A stretch of 64,000 nucleotides of DNA from Rhopalosiphum padi (lineage: Eukaryota; Arthropoda; Insecta; Hemiptera; Aphididae): assembly GCF_020882245.1 (NCBI RefSeq), contig NC_083598.1:26201858-26265857 (forward strand), read 5' to 3'. The position numbers were made by a program, and so were the translations under genes. Position 1 is the first letter of the stretch, and each line of letters opens with the position of its first letter. A model generated the notes under the pieces. It saw only the letters and a program-made list of their open reading frames with translations, did not search any database and was not told the origin of the DNA. Below, one piece after another: positions 1-14,029 of this stretch.

Positions 1-3000
1 TCTTCGTCGTATTGTTGTTTAATAGCGAGTAAATTATATTAATTATTGTGCAATTAATATTTTGTCCGCAAATTTGAAACAATTATAATAATTTTCAACA
101 AACTGCATCTCAACTGTTTTGATTTATTGAGATTAGGAAATAAATGTACAAAAAATATAAAACTTTAAAACGTGCCATATTCGAAATATATAATAAATAT
201 TTAAAGCAAATGGGTGGTAATCAACTGATGACATACGATAATAACCATACGTTTGACTCTTTCAATTTTTATTATTATAACTATTTTTATAATATTACAG
301 TATTGCAATATGCAATCTGCTTTATTTATTCGATTTCCCGTTATGCATTATACCCAGTGGATACAATTACATGTATAGTATAATGTTTCGTACGACTTAT
401 TTATCGTTATACTCGGTAAGTAGGTATAGTACCTGTGCACATGATGTATATGTTATAGTGTATTATGATCATACACTATAATATTAATAATATGTTGAAA
501 TCATAGTATTTGAAGAATCAACTCGAAAAAATCTATAGTTATTCTGTATTTTACAATTTATATTATACATAGAGCTCTTAAGTTATAATTATGATCATTC
601 AAGATAGTACATATTATTAATATCATAAATATATTAAAATAATTAATTTTTTATGTTTTAAATGTAATACACCTGTACATTATACGTAAGAAATTTTGAA
701 TAAAACAATATAAAGCATAATGATATTATACTGAAATTATTCGTCTCATATAAAAAAAAATAATTAAAAGATAAATATATTGTTTTTAATATTTTGTGCC
801 ACTCATATACCCAGTTTATTTATATAAATCTGAAATTTTCGGTAAGCATCGATCGTATTCATTATTATTATTTAAAATGGTTCATAATCGTTATATCATA
901 AACAAAATAATAGTTAAAATATAATTTATTTCAGTATTCGTGGTCAAAATAATATATTAAGCAGTATACGTAGTACGGATTTGCTGCATATGACACATAT
1001 TACCTACTATTGTGCTCCTAAAACTATTCATAGATATTATATAAGCTATTTCGTTTAAAATATTTTATTTTATTTTTATTTGCTTTTATTAAAACAATAA
1101 TAATATAAATGTATTTTAAATAAACAATGATGCAGTGTCTTACAACACAATATAAAATTATATTTTGCAATTATACTGAAAGGTTTGTGTTTAAGTCGGA
1201 TAAATGATTTAATAATATTATATAAGAGGAAGATGTTTTGAATACAGGAGTCTTAGAGTAGGTTGGTCTAAATATTTATACCGGAAGTTAAGCAAAAGAA
1301 AAAACTCTATAATATAGTAAGAATCAATAATGGCTTACGCTTTTATCTCGCAATATCGTATTACTTTTATTAATTTTTTTCTTCATATTTTGTTGTCTAT
1401 TTTTTATGTTTGACAATAAAATAATACTTATAGGTAGTGATGAAATAATGATAATGCAATACTCTATATGATCTGATTCAATGTAATCGAGTGATGTATT
1501 ATTTTGGTGAACTAGCTAATTGCATTTTTCAATAACTATATTTTTACTAAATTAAATTAATTGGTTTTAAATACAGCATTTAATAGATGACTACATCATT
1601 ATATCAAATATATTTCTAAAAATCATTAAGTATCTCTAAGAATGATTTAACAGATTACAAAATTCGAATTTAAACACTAATAAGTCTAAAAAGTAATAAA
1701 CCTTTCAAAAATATAATGCGATATATTATAATATACCAACTTGGTGTACGTGTAATAAACCCTTGAATAAAAACGTAAAGAAAATTATAAAATAAATGTT
1801 AAAAATCAAAGTTTTCTCGTGTTTTCAAAAATACATTTATTTATAAAGAAGTTAATTTTACTGTCTTTAAATTTAATTGAAATAAGGTAGATTTTCAGAT
1901 GAAACATAATGACTTTTCCTTTGAAAAAAAATATTCTTCTGATTTAGATTCTTTGTTTACTCCTTTATATTTTCGTTTTATGATATTTTTTTTTAGATAA
2001 GTATGTCGTAACTCGGTCACGCAAAAGTAGAATAAAAAATAATAATAATGATAATAAACATGTTTATTCGACGAAAAAGACGTTAATATTATCTTTCATT
2101 AACTTTCTTTAATATATTTTTTACGTACGTGTTACAACCTTTAACACAGTTTTACAGCAACTATTTTAACGATGGCGATGCTATATAAAAGGACTCGTTG
2201 GGTTTACCAAAACCTAATCAAAACTAAACAGTATAAAATATAATTAGATTATATTACAATTTTCACTTGTAACTTGTAAGGTTTATTCTTCTTCTTATCT
2301 TCTTACGTCATTTTATTTATATTAATGATGATTCGGTTATAGTAAAACAACATATAGATACCAATTAACGTGGTTAATGTATTAGTTTGTTTAATATAAC
2401 TATATAAGTATCGATATAATAATTTTAAAGCTTTCAAAAGAACTATATTATTTAAAATATATAACTTTCCAAAGGATATTTTTCCTATAGTATCTCATTT
2501 GTTCAAACTATTAAGTTTCTATAATATGAAATATAATATTACATTTTACACTTAAGGTGCATTAAAAAAACGTTTTCAGAAAAAAAAAACTCGACTTAGA
2601 ATCTATACAATCGTAAAATATGTGATTATGACTTAAGTCAGTGCTATATAAGTTATGATTCGTCAATTTTAACGTCAACACAAATAATATTAACTACCAC
2701 CATGATTCCAAATTTTAATGAATCATTTTTATTTTGTTTCCAAGTATAATACCCTGTAAATGTTTAAAAATGTTTGCAAACTTCCATAATATACATATAT
2801 AGTATTAAATAATGTCTACTATATAGTAGTTACTTTACATTATGTTTTTTTAATTTAATAAATTTTATAGTTAAAATAAATAATCCTAGCAAAATTCAAA
2901 CCTAAAAAGTAGTCACGACAGCCACTAGTCAGTTAAAAAAATAAATTATAAGTAACGTAATGCCTGCGTGCTAAAACAGTTGAAACGTTCAAGATTGGAT

Positions 3001-3600
3001 GTAGTGATTACTTATAATATACTGAGTAGTGATGGTTAAATGGATATTTCTCTCGTTCTCTATTATTTAAATAATAAAATAGAAACATAAAAATTAATTC
3101 AAACCAAAGTGTATAAAGTACATTAAGACAATATCTTTAAAGTTTAATAGTAACCGCCTTGGAGTAATGGATTTGTATGTCATTTGTTATTTTTCTTAAG
3201 TTATATTTCTTGAGTTGTTTTCTACTCGATAATATAATATTAACGTATAATCTTGTTGTATCTAAATAATGTATTAATGTCTAAATAATTACTAACCTGT
3301 AACACGAATATATTTTTATTATCGCTATTATAAATAACTTTTAACAAGTATAAATTATAGTAGTTTTTATAGCTCTAAACTTAAATCTAATAGCGTACCT
3401 GCATACATTTAAATATATAGGTAAATAATAATGCTTGCAAATAGTAATAGAACAATATTAGTATCATGATCAACTGAAACATATGACTTTATCATATAAT
3501 TAAAGATAATGAGGTAAAAATAATAATATTACGGAATAAGCAATGAGGTCCGGAAGATTATGTCGTTAATATAATATTATTAGAATTATATAGTTAATAT
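1..3600. other. AT-rich DNA without a supported gene
   Basis: Apart from the TATA-like site at 2182 I see nothing structured. The one longer frame (144-383) is Tyr/Asn/Phe-rich and composition-driven. Confidence 0.6.
2182..2192 (+). promoter_or_regulatory. TATA-box-like TATATAAAAGG
   Basis: A consensus TATA box in a mildly GC-richer patch. No start codon with a credible frame follows nearby; a first non-coding exon with donor AAG|GTTTAT near 2280 is conceivable. Chance matches are common in such AT-rich DNA. Confidence 0.2.
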
Positions 3601-3610
3601 AATATTAGCG

Positions 3611-3905
3611 TTAGTGACGGAGATATGAGAAAGGTTGTTTTGGAGAGGATGGTAGTAATAAAAGATTACATGTGGTTTTACTCGAACTATGGCGGTTTGG
3701 CTGATTGGTATTGCGCCACTCGAAGAGAGCTTTGTACAGCGGACATCTTATAATTAGTGGTATGTCATTACCGCATAAGGCGCGCTTGATAGCGCTACTT
3801 TTATCTTCCATACGACTATCGGGCTCGTTCACGCAACTGATGCAACGGGAAGAATGATAGCAGCAATAGTTTTCGACGTGTCCGTTTTCCTGACAGACAC
3901 GACTT
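3611..3905 (-). CDS. Possible exon, about 98 open codons, unrecognised
   Basis: A GC-rich patch holds a minus-strand frame open from about 3908 to the stop at 3611. A possible acceptor (GTGTCTGTCAG) lies near 3893, giving an exon that starts GAAAACGG. The peptide is Cys-rich early (NYCCYHSSRCISCVNEPDSR), then MEDKSSAIKRALCGNDIPL and YKALFEWRNTNQPNRHSS. The plus strand carries two shorter open frames over the same DNA, so coding strand is unsure. It could also be a transposon fragment or a conserved non-coding block. Confidence 0.25.
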
Positions 3906-4768
3906 TATTATTATATTGTTATACATTAAATTCCCTATTGTGTCGTATGAAATGTATATATATATATATATTTATATACATATATAGAGAGAGCTTATTT
4001 TGGTTTTATAACTATAATAGTGAATAACTTGAATAACATTCTTTATTTATATTTTGGATTGAATAGTGACGTACTACATTAAAATTGAATCAACCAAAAC
4101 GGTTATTACTTATCATAGGTAGGAGCACTCAAACATTTGTTGAAAGCACATGTGTTTGATTTGATCAATGCAAATACACAATAAAGAATAAAACGAAAAA
4201 CAATCAAAGTGTAAAAAAATCACAATACTTTTGTATTCCGCTTGCATGACTATGTCGTAAATTCGTAATGCATTTCCTGACATTACTATAAATACATTTT
4301 TTTATAAACTAGCTATATAATATATATATATATTCGTAAACGAGCACATGCAAAATATTTTCTGAATATTATCATTCAAATATTCAAATACAATAATGAA
4401 AATTATGCCTTTTGGTAGTTTTTTTTTATCTAAAAATATCAAACATTTCTCTTTCATTCAAATCATCTTAACATATTTTGTGTTTATGTGAATACGACAT
4501 TTTTTTAAAAACTTTTTCGAAACAATTCTTAAATAATTTAAATAAGTAACCGTAATCAATGGTTTCATATTTCTCGTTGTATACCTACGACAAATGTGAA
4601 TTCGACTGAACTCAAATAGAATAACTGTAATATACGTTTATATTGTAGCATTTTTACGAACGATCATGCAACTAATAAATTTAAAATGACAACCTAAGTA
4701 TAATTATATAAAAAGACAATATTGTGTATTAAAATAATTTGATTTATGTTGTTTAAGTTTCAGAAATA

Positions 4769-4794
4769 TGATATTACCAAGGACATCATTGGTT
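4769..4794. repeat. 8-bp inverted repeat
   Basis: AAGGACAT and ATGTCCTT separated by eight bases, in a locally GC-richer stretch. No gene nearby. Confidence 0.5.
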
Positions 4795-7704
4795 ATGTCC
4801 TTCGAGGTCACACATACGCACATTTCTTTAATTAACCGTGAATATTTTTGGATACGTGTTTTGTTTACATTTTTAGTGTTATAACTTATTAGAATCTATG
4901 ATTATAATAATTAAAACAATCATAAGAACATTGATGCTTTAAATATCGTGGTAACACACGTTGAATAGGTAAATAATTTATGAAAATAAACAGTATTTAA
5001 CGTGACAATATAATTTCGTCATAGTCAATAAATGTGTGATGACTTTACTACCGAAATACCAACACGGCCACTGGTTCGTTGATTGTAATTAGGTAGTTTT
5101 ATTTGCCGAATATATAATTCACAGTTTTTGTTCGCGACATTGACAATATCCATGCGCGAGTGTTTTACAAATATTACAACTATGTTTGATTTACATAACA
5201 ATCAAAACATGAACATCATTCGTACGAAATATTAAAAAACCAATAACTAATGTATAACTTACCATAACAATATTTCAGTAAATTATTATTAATTCAACAA
5301 CAATCAGAAGACAATTTAGTACAAATAAACTATTATTACGATCACGTTCTGCTATATATAATAAAGTAAGTGTTCTGCGTATACATTAAAAAAAAATTAA
5401 GTCTATATAGACATTTCTATTTATTTTTCTGTAATACTTAAAGATGTTTAAATATACTATCAATATGACATAAATATGACTATAAATTATTATTGAAAAA
5501 CAGTACCTATGAAATAACTGTATGACTGACAACATTGAACATACCGTTAAAAATATTTATATCGACACTTACAAATGAATAGATTATTAAATTATTAAAT
5601 ATTAATTAAATTGTTTAGTGACAGAAACAATTCATTTGACATAAAACATTGATCATATCAGTATAAAACACAGATTTATAATGCAAAACAGTTTCTCGGT
5701 GAATAATAAACAATTATAATATTTAAGGATATCATTTTTTGAGTATTTCAGTAATACCTCATAGATAACTATACCAATAATTTAACAATTTAGTTTCAAA
5801 TAAATAATGATTATCTTACTAATGTTTTATCTAAATATCCACGGTAAATCAGCATTTACTCTGCAGGAATCAAAAATATCACTGAAAATGCTTCTACTGT
5901 TTGACAAAATATAAAAGACTATTTTCAGTGCTAATAAAGATGATAATTGGAGTAATTTGAATTTCAAAATAAAATTAAAATGCATTATAGTATTATACGC
6001 TATTTCCTGTTATTTATTAAAAAAAAATTATTTACACTTATCAAATATGATAACAAGCTTTTTACCTATTGTATTTTATTGCCATTATTTATTTCGGAAA
6101 AAAAAAGGTGTACTAAATCACAGATATATTTTTTGTTATTTATAAATTATTTTAATGCAAATGTAAGACATTCAAATGGTTAGTTTATTAGAAACTGTTC
6201 AAAAGAAAAATATGTCATACTACTAGTTGGCAACTTTCTAGAAATGTTGACGCGTGTACGATGAAACAAAACTTGAATAACCTTCATGTTGTCACGATGA
6301 AACTTTTAAACACATATGTGCTAGACACTAATAATCCATTAACATCCTCTTAGCATTCGGATGAAGTCACGTGAATGATTTATTTTTAAGTCACTAGATA
6401 TACCTACTATATTTCAAAACAGACATTTTAAATAATACCACTGTCGATGTGCACATTAACTATTTGATTTCCTGTGAATAATACACATATTGAGTCTAAA
6501 TACGATATATTTATATTTATTTAAATATTTAGCGACACAAAGTTAATAGCGTTTACGCGCGAACTTTAAAGTAAAACAATATATTATATATATATATATA
6601 TTGCACATATCATTACTAACTAACAGATCTATTTTCTAAATATAGACACAACCCATAAATGAAATACATATACATATTTAAAAAAAATAATAATAAATGC
6701 GCATCAATATAATATATATTAGCAAATATATATTGCATTAAAAATTCTCGGAAATATTTGTTTATATTTTGTGTTTTAATATTTTATTTTTATTTTTATT
6801 TTTTTTTTGGCGCGTTATTGTAGTTTAAAAATCGATAACCCTATAAAATAAAACCTGGTAAAAACTAAAAAAAAATAGATATCAATAAACTATGTCTTTT
6901 TTCCGTATTATTAAAGTATAAAAAGATTGTTGGTTGAATAAACTGATATTCTTCAAAGCATTAGGTGACTGAATGCAATGCTTTGAGAATCTGTCATTGG
7001 TATATATTTTTACTAGCTTATGTACTGAATAGTTAACCATAGCTATATTGATCATTTTTAAGCTTTTATACACTACAATACTCAACGAGATTGAATCAAA
7101 ATATTTTGATATTTTTCACTTATAAAATAAGTACCACGGTCCACGATAGCACAATTTCATGAGAAATTTTAGTACCATATTTGTTGTTGTCATCATTATT
7201 ATTATTATCTTCAGTAATATTTATCAACCATGATCACTTGCTTAGTTGGATTAGTTGGTTTAATTAATTGAAAAACAACTATTAACTTTTTTATTTTCTT
7301 CTTAAGATTTATAGACTTTTACTTATATTTATAAATTTATTGATATTGTACTTTTTCAAAACTATATTTTATAAATGATTAAAATATCAAAAGTTTTATA
7401 TTTTAATAAGTAATAACAATAAAAACTTATCTAAATTTTTAACTTAAATTTCGTATAATTTTTTAGTACGTGCATAGAAGCAATGAAAAAAAAACATTGA
7501 TTAGCTTCAATAGAGTTGATGTTTTCATCAAATAGGAGTAGGTACAGCAGCGTAGTGCTAGAGATATACAAATTTAAGTTTTAACGTTACAAATATTCTA
7601 ATCTATTTTTGGACATTATTAGTACCTACAAATAAATTATTACAATAAATTAAATACAAATCTTACATTAATTAGTTTCTAAAATAATAAAATAGCATAC
7701 TTAT

Positions 7705-7729
7705 AATATGTACAATGTACATATTATGA
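7705..7729. repeat. 25-bp palindrome with ATGTACA core
   Basis: Arms ATAATATGTACA and TGTACATATTAT around one base; related in sequence to the palindrome at 21.79 kb. Confidence 0.75.
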
Positions 7730-8197
7730 TATATTTTTATGTACAATCTATTTTGAATTTATAAAGTTTAATTTAAAAACATATACGAGTATTATAGGAT
7801 TCTATACGAAGGTATAAAAAATAATATTCTTACCAATACTGCGATGTGTGAATTATTAGATTAAATATTTGTATACATTTCTATGTTATTGCCAAGTATA
7901 TATGCTGGTAGTATTTTTTAAATATAATATTTACTTTTTAATGAAATTATTTTTGTTTAATACGGGAGTAGGTAAATGTAAAAAGCAAGCATAAGCTTAG
8001 TTATCCAATAAATCATTTTTCTAAGAGACTTTGATTTTTCATTTAAACAGTTTTAATATAATTTATTAGTACTCACAAATCTGAAATAGCTTTTTTTACG
8101 GATAATAACATATTTATACAGGTATACAGTTTAAAAACTAAGAGAAATAATTTGAATAAAAAAACGGTTTATTGATCAACGTGTAATTAAAAGGGTG

Positions 8198-8461
8198 ATG
8201 AGGATAAAACGTAATAAACATAAAATACAAAAAACCTTATCCCCAGTCACTCAGTGGACATTCCGTTCCACGGACAACTCTCCTTGGTCAGAACATATAC
8301 ACAAACTCGCATCCTACATATATTACGCACATGTGTCACAATACAAATCACATTTCCCGATAAAAACCGTATCAGAGGAACAGCAGCATATCGGATACGG
8401 TTCGTCGACTGATGGTTACGACAAAATAGTTATTACAGAAGCCGTAAGCGTAACTGCGTAA
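8198..8461 (+). CDS. Unrecognised 87-aa reading frame or terminal exon
   Basis: The frame opens at 8156 and has ATG at 8198. It is the only long open frame on either strand here and is much richer in GC than its flanks. The product contains SPVTQWTFRSTDNSPWSEHI, HKLASYIYYAHVSQYKSHF and a Gly/Ser/Asp-rich end (IGYGSSTDGYDKIVITEAV). Aromatic residues and balanced third positions look coding. AATAAA at 8526 is 65 nt after the stop. No signal peptide or membrane span. It could be a one-exon gene or the last exon of a longer one; the upstream DNA shows no strong acceptor. Family unknown. Confidence 0.35.
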   Translation: MRIKRNKHKIQKTLSPVTQWTFRSTDNSPWSEHIHKLASYIYYAHVSQYKSHFPIKTVSEEQQHIGYGSSTDGYDKIVITEAVSVTA

Positions 8462-9240
8462 GCGACTACCTATAAAATAATCAAATTATACATATAACAC
8501 ATGAGTTATGGATTATATATATATCAATAAATATATATATATATATATATATAAGCAAACAACTATTATATGGTATGCATGTCCTTGAGGATGGTATAGA
8601 TCACATTATTATTGTGACATCTTTCTTGTGTTGTCATTTTTTTTTAATTTCAAAATCTATTTTTGCCAAAAAGTTAGTATTCCGTTAATTGTTATTTTGA
8701 TCATGTGAACAAAATTTGTATGGTTTTTTTACACTCATTAAAATAACTATAAAAAAAATAAAGATGGCTTTTAAAAATCACTTATACGTTTAACAAATAC
8801 GTGAACTTTTCTATCTATAATACCTAACAGTCTTGGAGAATTTCTTCAATTTAAAGATAGATACATTTCTATAGCTTTGCTAAAAATCTAAAATTGTTAT
8901 ATATATATATATGAGTGATTGTTCGAGTTCCTCGCCTTTTTTTAACACAGTATGACTAGTATGAGCAATGAACCTGTGTTACTTTTTCACCCCTTAAACA
9001 TTTCAATTGCTAATTTAAAAAAAAAAAACAAACAAAACAAAAAAAATTTATATATAACATTATGTATATATGTATATATGTTAGCTGTATTTTTTATTCT
9101 ACTCTCTTGACCTTTGTTTTGTTTAAAAAAAAAAAATGTTCTGTTATTTTAAATTCTTTCGGTTTGTCTTTAACATTTTTATTTCATTTCGTATTCGCTG
9201 TTTCACACATTGGAAACGAGCTGTGCACAAATGACAACCC

Positions 9241-9660
9241 CTAGAACACACGCGCGCGGCCGTATCGCGTTTTTACACCGGGAAGAAACGTCCGACGATA
9301 ACGGCGGCGTCGGCATGATATAGCATTTTATTATGCTTGTCTGTGCACCTACATCCTACACACGTCTCCAAATTCGAGTGGACGTCACGAACACTACACG
9401 ATAATATAACATATATATCATGTAACGCGTATACGCTGTTCGTACGCAAAATACGCGCAGTTGTGTGTACGATGTACGCCAGTAATAATGCAACACGCGC
9501 GGATTACATTATATTAAATATTGTAATATTGTTATATAATATATGTATAGCACACGATGCCGCCGATGTTGATACTGTACAGTATCCTCTGCGTATAAGA
9601 TTAGAATACGTAAACGCGACACATGTATTTTATATAATATTATATTTTGCTGAATCGTGT
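9241..9660. promoter_or_regulatory. CpG-rich island, possible promoter or 5' exon
   Basis: The block has many CG dinucleotides (ACACGCGCGCGGCCG near 9246, GGCGGCGTCGGC near 9302) in otherwise AT-rich DNA. A 109-codon frame crosses it on plus, but its peptide shows no domain and the second half is AT-driven, so low stop density explains it. Likely a promoter or untranslated exon; no gene could be attached. Confidence 0.3.
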
Positions 9661-9669
9661 GCATAATAT

Positions 9670-12600
9670 TATTATTTTTGTTTTAGGTAGACAGTACCTA
9701 TACGATATTATTATTATAAGTTGTATACACTTCCGTCTTCCGTTATATATGTAAATAATATATATATATATACATGTGTGTGCAATAGTACGTATACAGC
9801 GTAATGCCGTTTTCCCGTGTCCTCCCGTTAACGCCATACGTTTTGTTCGTGATAATAATATTTAATATCTATAATAATATAAGTAGTGTAAGTATTTCAC
9901 ATTTTTTTAATCATAACACCAACAACAACCCTAACTCAGAAAATCCATTAAAATGTACACACTTAAACACTTTAAAGTGTAAATTATTAGCAACGTGTTA
10001 ATTATTCTCCATACCTACTATGTATACGCTTTACTTTAGTGTTGTATAAACCAATAAACCGATAAAAACGTTATGATGAGTCAATACTAATTTTAAGGAA
10101 TTGACAAAAACTTTCGGTAAACAATTTCCAAAATATACTAGTTATTGACATCACGTTTGTTTATTTGCAACTAAGTTTTATCTTTACAAACCTACGTTGA
10201 GAAGGTACGGAAAAAGTTAAATTAAATTTAATATCTGTTATAGAGTGTTCAATAAATTACCTAATATGTATTGGAAATTGACATAAGTAGAACTCTGGTT
10301 CAGTAAACACAATTTCTAAAACGAAGAAAGTCCCTCGAGGGTGTTAAGAGAAATGATAAATTAATTTTTGAGTTTCCATTAAATCTGTTAATAATAAAGT
10401 TGTTACTTTACTATTTTACTAATATACGGGTATGGAAATAATGAACAAAAAAAAAAAAAAAAATATTTCATACATTTATATTAAATTTCGCAATCAATAT
10501 TATGGTTCGAGTAAAACATTAAACAATGGAAACAGCAGGACACTATAATTACCGAATCGTGTTCACTGAAAGCAACTCAGAATGCTCAATTAATCTTATA
10601 GTGATTACTGATTAGTCATTATAATTATATTAAGAACAGCATACAATAATGCTATATAGTCGAATTTAATTACTCCAAATAAGTAAAATCATATTATGCG
10701 TACATTGTATAATGTCCGCACTATATTTAAGAAACAATATACGTGTTTTTTTTCCTCATAAATTTCTTAACATATGTATGCATAATGATTCATCAAAAAT
10801 GTTTGTAATTTGTTTTAACTATTCAAAAGAAAACTTTTTAAATCAACTACCTGCCAATATAATTTATAATTACGAGTTATTTTTTAAATACGTTTTTTAT
10901 ACACATAAAATAAACAATCAATAATAATAATATAATATAAAAAAGACCCATTTCACAAGCTACAGAGTGAATATAAAACATACAGCATAGAAAATCAAAA
11001 GTGGTTGGAAGTTGAAGCATAAAACATACTGCAGAAAGTGTTGACGTATATTTATATATATATCAAGTGTAAAATGTGTTGTTAATAATAATTTCAGGTT
11101 CAGATGAGCAGACTAGTGCGCCACAAATTCAATGAATGTCTCTTGCCATTTTACTTATCTTATAATATCAATGCTAATCAATGAAAAACTATTTGTTTAG
11201 TCTTCAATATTCATACACTAACATTTTTATAAAAGTATAAATTTAATTTAATAATAACTTATATATAATACATTAAATTTCCAAAATAAAAATTGAAAGT
11301 TTTTAAAATAATATTGAGTATTATATATTATTATTATTTAATGATACCATAGTACCATACACTGTTTTTCATTCTCAAAAATATATATTACTTGTACTAA
11401 TACGTATTAAATCTAAAAACAAGTAATTACAAATCTTTATTATTAGGAGCACTTTTCCAAATAACCCTAGGGTCACATAACTATTACAATACTTATTGTG
11501 TTCCAACTTCCTAGTATAACTCTTCGAAATACGTGACCTGAATTTATATTAATTTTACAAGTACAATTCACTTTCTACAAACTTATTATCAATTTATTGA
11601 CCGTCTCTAAACATAAAGTATTTATTTTTTTTTAATACAGATAATTACTAAGAAATACTCATAAATAATATTTATAATAATGTATTTATAAATAGCTTCA
11701 ATTTACCTAGAGATCCGACTAAAAATATATTGTCATTTATCGTCAATAGAATTAATAATTATAAAAAAATATAAAAATAAATACATTATTTAAAATTATA
11801 ATGAATATTGTTCATAAAACTGTATATATTTATACTCAAACTCATATTATATTATAGTAAATTTTTTCATTTGTAATTATTATTTTTATATTCAAATAAG
11901 ACTAACCTGATGAGATAATATATTTATATAATTAATGATTAATGGATTAACTATATTTACTTCTAAAGTAATAATCGAAAAAACGCATAAATAACCCACA
12001 CAATAATTAAAAATCAATTAATACATCTAATTGAATGTTTTTCTTTGATATCTCCGTTATGAGATAATATTACTTGTAAAGTTATTATTATTGAAAGTAT
12101 GAAAATATTCTGTCATGTTTATTTTCAATATTAAATAAAATAGAAATAATTAGTTTTAAATGTAATATGTATCTTTTTAACTCAATACCACATTACAATT
12201 AAAAAATATAAACATCTACTGTGTTTTACATTAATATACAAATCGAGATAATTGTTTCACATCACTGAATCCAGTTATTGAACTGATTAAATTGAAAATA
12301 TCCTTCGACCTGTTATGTAAACCTACATGGAATAACTGGAATAACTGGATACAAAAATAGATATTTTTATTGGGGAGGTTTATTCATAACACCTAGGGAC
12401 CTTGTAGAAACTTGCTCACTAAGCTCGATTCAATCGTTCAAATCGAAAATATCTTTTCACTTGTTATTTAAACCCATGAAGCATGAAATAAGATACACTA
12501 CTTTTACTAAGAAAGATTTCTCGTAACATGGAGGGCTCACAATTACCGAGAAATGATATAGACTACGCTACTTCACCTTCAAAATGATAATGGTTTAATT

Positions 12601-13990
12601 TTTAGACTTTGATTATGTACCTATCATATTTAATATCTTGAAAAAATACTTAAACATACAAAATACATGTATATTTAATGTAAATTCAGTATTAGTACTA
12701 ATTTAGTAACTAGATTTTTGAAAATTTTGAATGAATTTAGTGTTTTTATTACGTAAAATCACAATTAAAATTAACTCATGAAATGTTTCGATTTATTTAA
12801 AAAAATATATTAAAAAAAGCACATAAACAACCATTTTTCTATTATTACAACTTGTTGTGGTTGATTATTATTAAAAACTTATTAAAATATCTAAACAATC
12901 TTTATAAAGAAGATCTTATGAAGAAGGTATTTTTTTTTTTTTGTAAAACGCATTGAACAGAAAACTTTAAACTTTTAAAATAAAATACAAACATGGTCGG
13001 TAAATCGTAATTATTATACCACTTGGTTTTTGTTGGTGGATTTCTTTTTGTTATATTTTCAGTAAACGTACTGTATGCTGAATATAGTCCTGCATAATTT
13101 ACATATTCAAAAACTTTACTGGTTTACAAACATATTTTACAAATTCATAATATGTTTTTGACATTTGTTTGTCTTTTATTTTAAACATAAAAATCAGCCA
13201 TTAAGGAGTTCTTTACTCTTACAATATAGAGATTATTATTTATTCTATTAATATTTTAACTCATATTTTTTAATTTAAATATCTATTAGGGAATTAAACT
13301 CGTTTTTTGTAATTTTTCTATGGTTAACCAATAGGATTAGATCGATGTTTCCATAATTTCAAAATAAAAATGACCTTAGTTTATATTTTTTACGGTGAAA
13401 CAATGTGATGACATTTTTAGGGAGATTAAAATGTTATGGAAGTAATTATTAAACAACCATCTCCACCGGTGTCTATTCCATCAAACATCGTAATACCACG
13501 ACCACAAACATCAATATTATAATGCTTAAATGCTAAAGTAGTTGTATTATGTCATAACTTATAACTGATGCCAATATTAACTAGCACAAAATATAAATTA
13601 TAAGATGGAATTTTGCATTTCATTAAAAAAATATATATTTATATTTCTTAGAGTGGTGAACTACCAACAATAAAATAAAAGACTAGGTCATTATTTTCAA
13701 CTAACTTCAGTTATGTTAACATACATAAAATAAAACGTAAATTTATTGTATATTACATTATAATAATATAATATCATAATATAAATAACCAAAATGCGTT
13801 TAGACTATTCTAGTAACTGGACTACCTACATTTATAATAGCATGCACAGGTATGCAAACAGTGGTTAGTGTTCAAGCTTGTACGACTTCTAGTTTTTATT
13901 TGCGAAAACGCTAAATGACAAATTTCGAAAATGTAGTCGCGAATCTCGACGAATAACTCGTGGAAATATGCGTATATTCGTATATTTTTA
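9670..13990. other. AT-rich DNA without a supported gene
   Basis: Contains the diverged duplication at 12.3 kb. A possible 28-codon exon after TTTCAG at 11098 was not accepted. Confidence 0.55.
12277..12480. repeat. Diverged direct repeat, about 150-bp spacing
   Basis: A phrase near 12277-12329 (GAAAATATCCTTCGACCTGT) recurs at 12428-12480 (GAAAATATCTTTTCACTTGT) with similar flanks (TCACT..ATT.AA before, TAAACC.ACATG-like after). It is an old tandem duplication or satellite remnant. Confidence 0.5.
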
Positions 13991-14029
13991 TTTGAAAAAA
14001 CGCAAGTGGGTGGGACAATTTGTCCCACG

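Larger units (their letters stand above)
3910..8150. other. AT-rich DNA without a supported gene
   Basis: Short AT microsatellites and two palindromes only. Frames near 5957-6183 and 6882-7085 are Lys/Tyr/Phe-rich and look like chance. Confidence 0.6.

Noticed and set aside
9337..9666. 109-codon plus frame
   Set aside because: First part is CpG-island sequence and second part is AT-driven Ile/Tyr/Leu; no domain, no conserved look.
10500..10516. GGTTCGAG resembling a tRNA B box
   Set aside because: No matching A box, acceptor stem or cloverleaf upstream; similar isolated hits at 61878 also fail.
11099..11185. Possible 28-codon terminal exon after ATTTCAG
   Set aside because: Good acceptor and frame (VQMSRLVRHKFNECLLPF) but the end is AT-driven and no polyadenylation signal is close.
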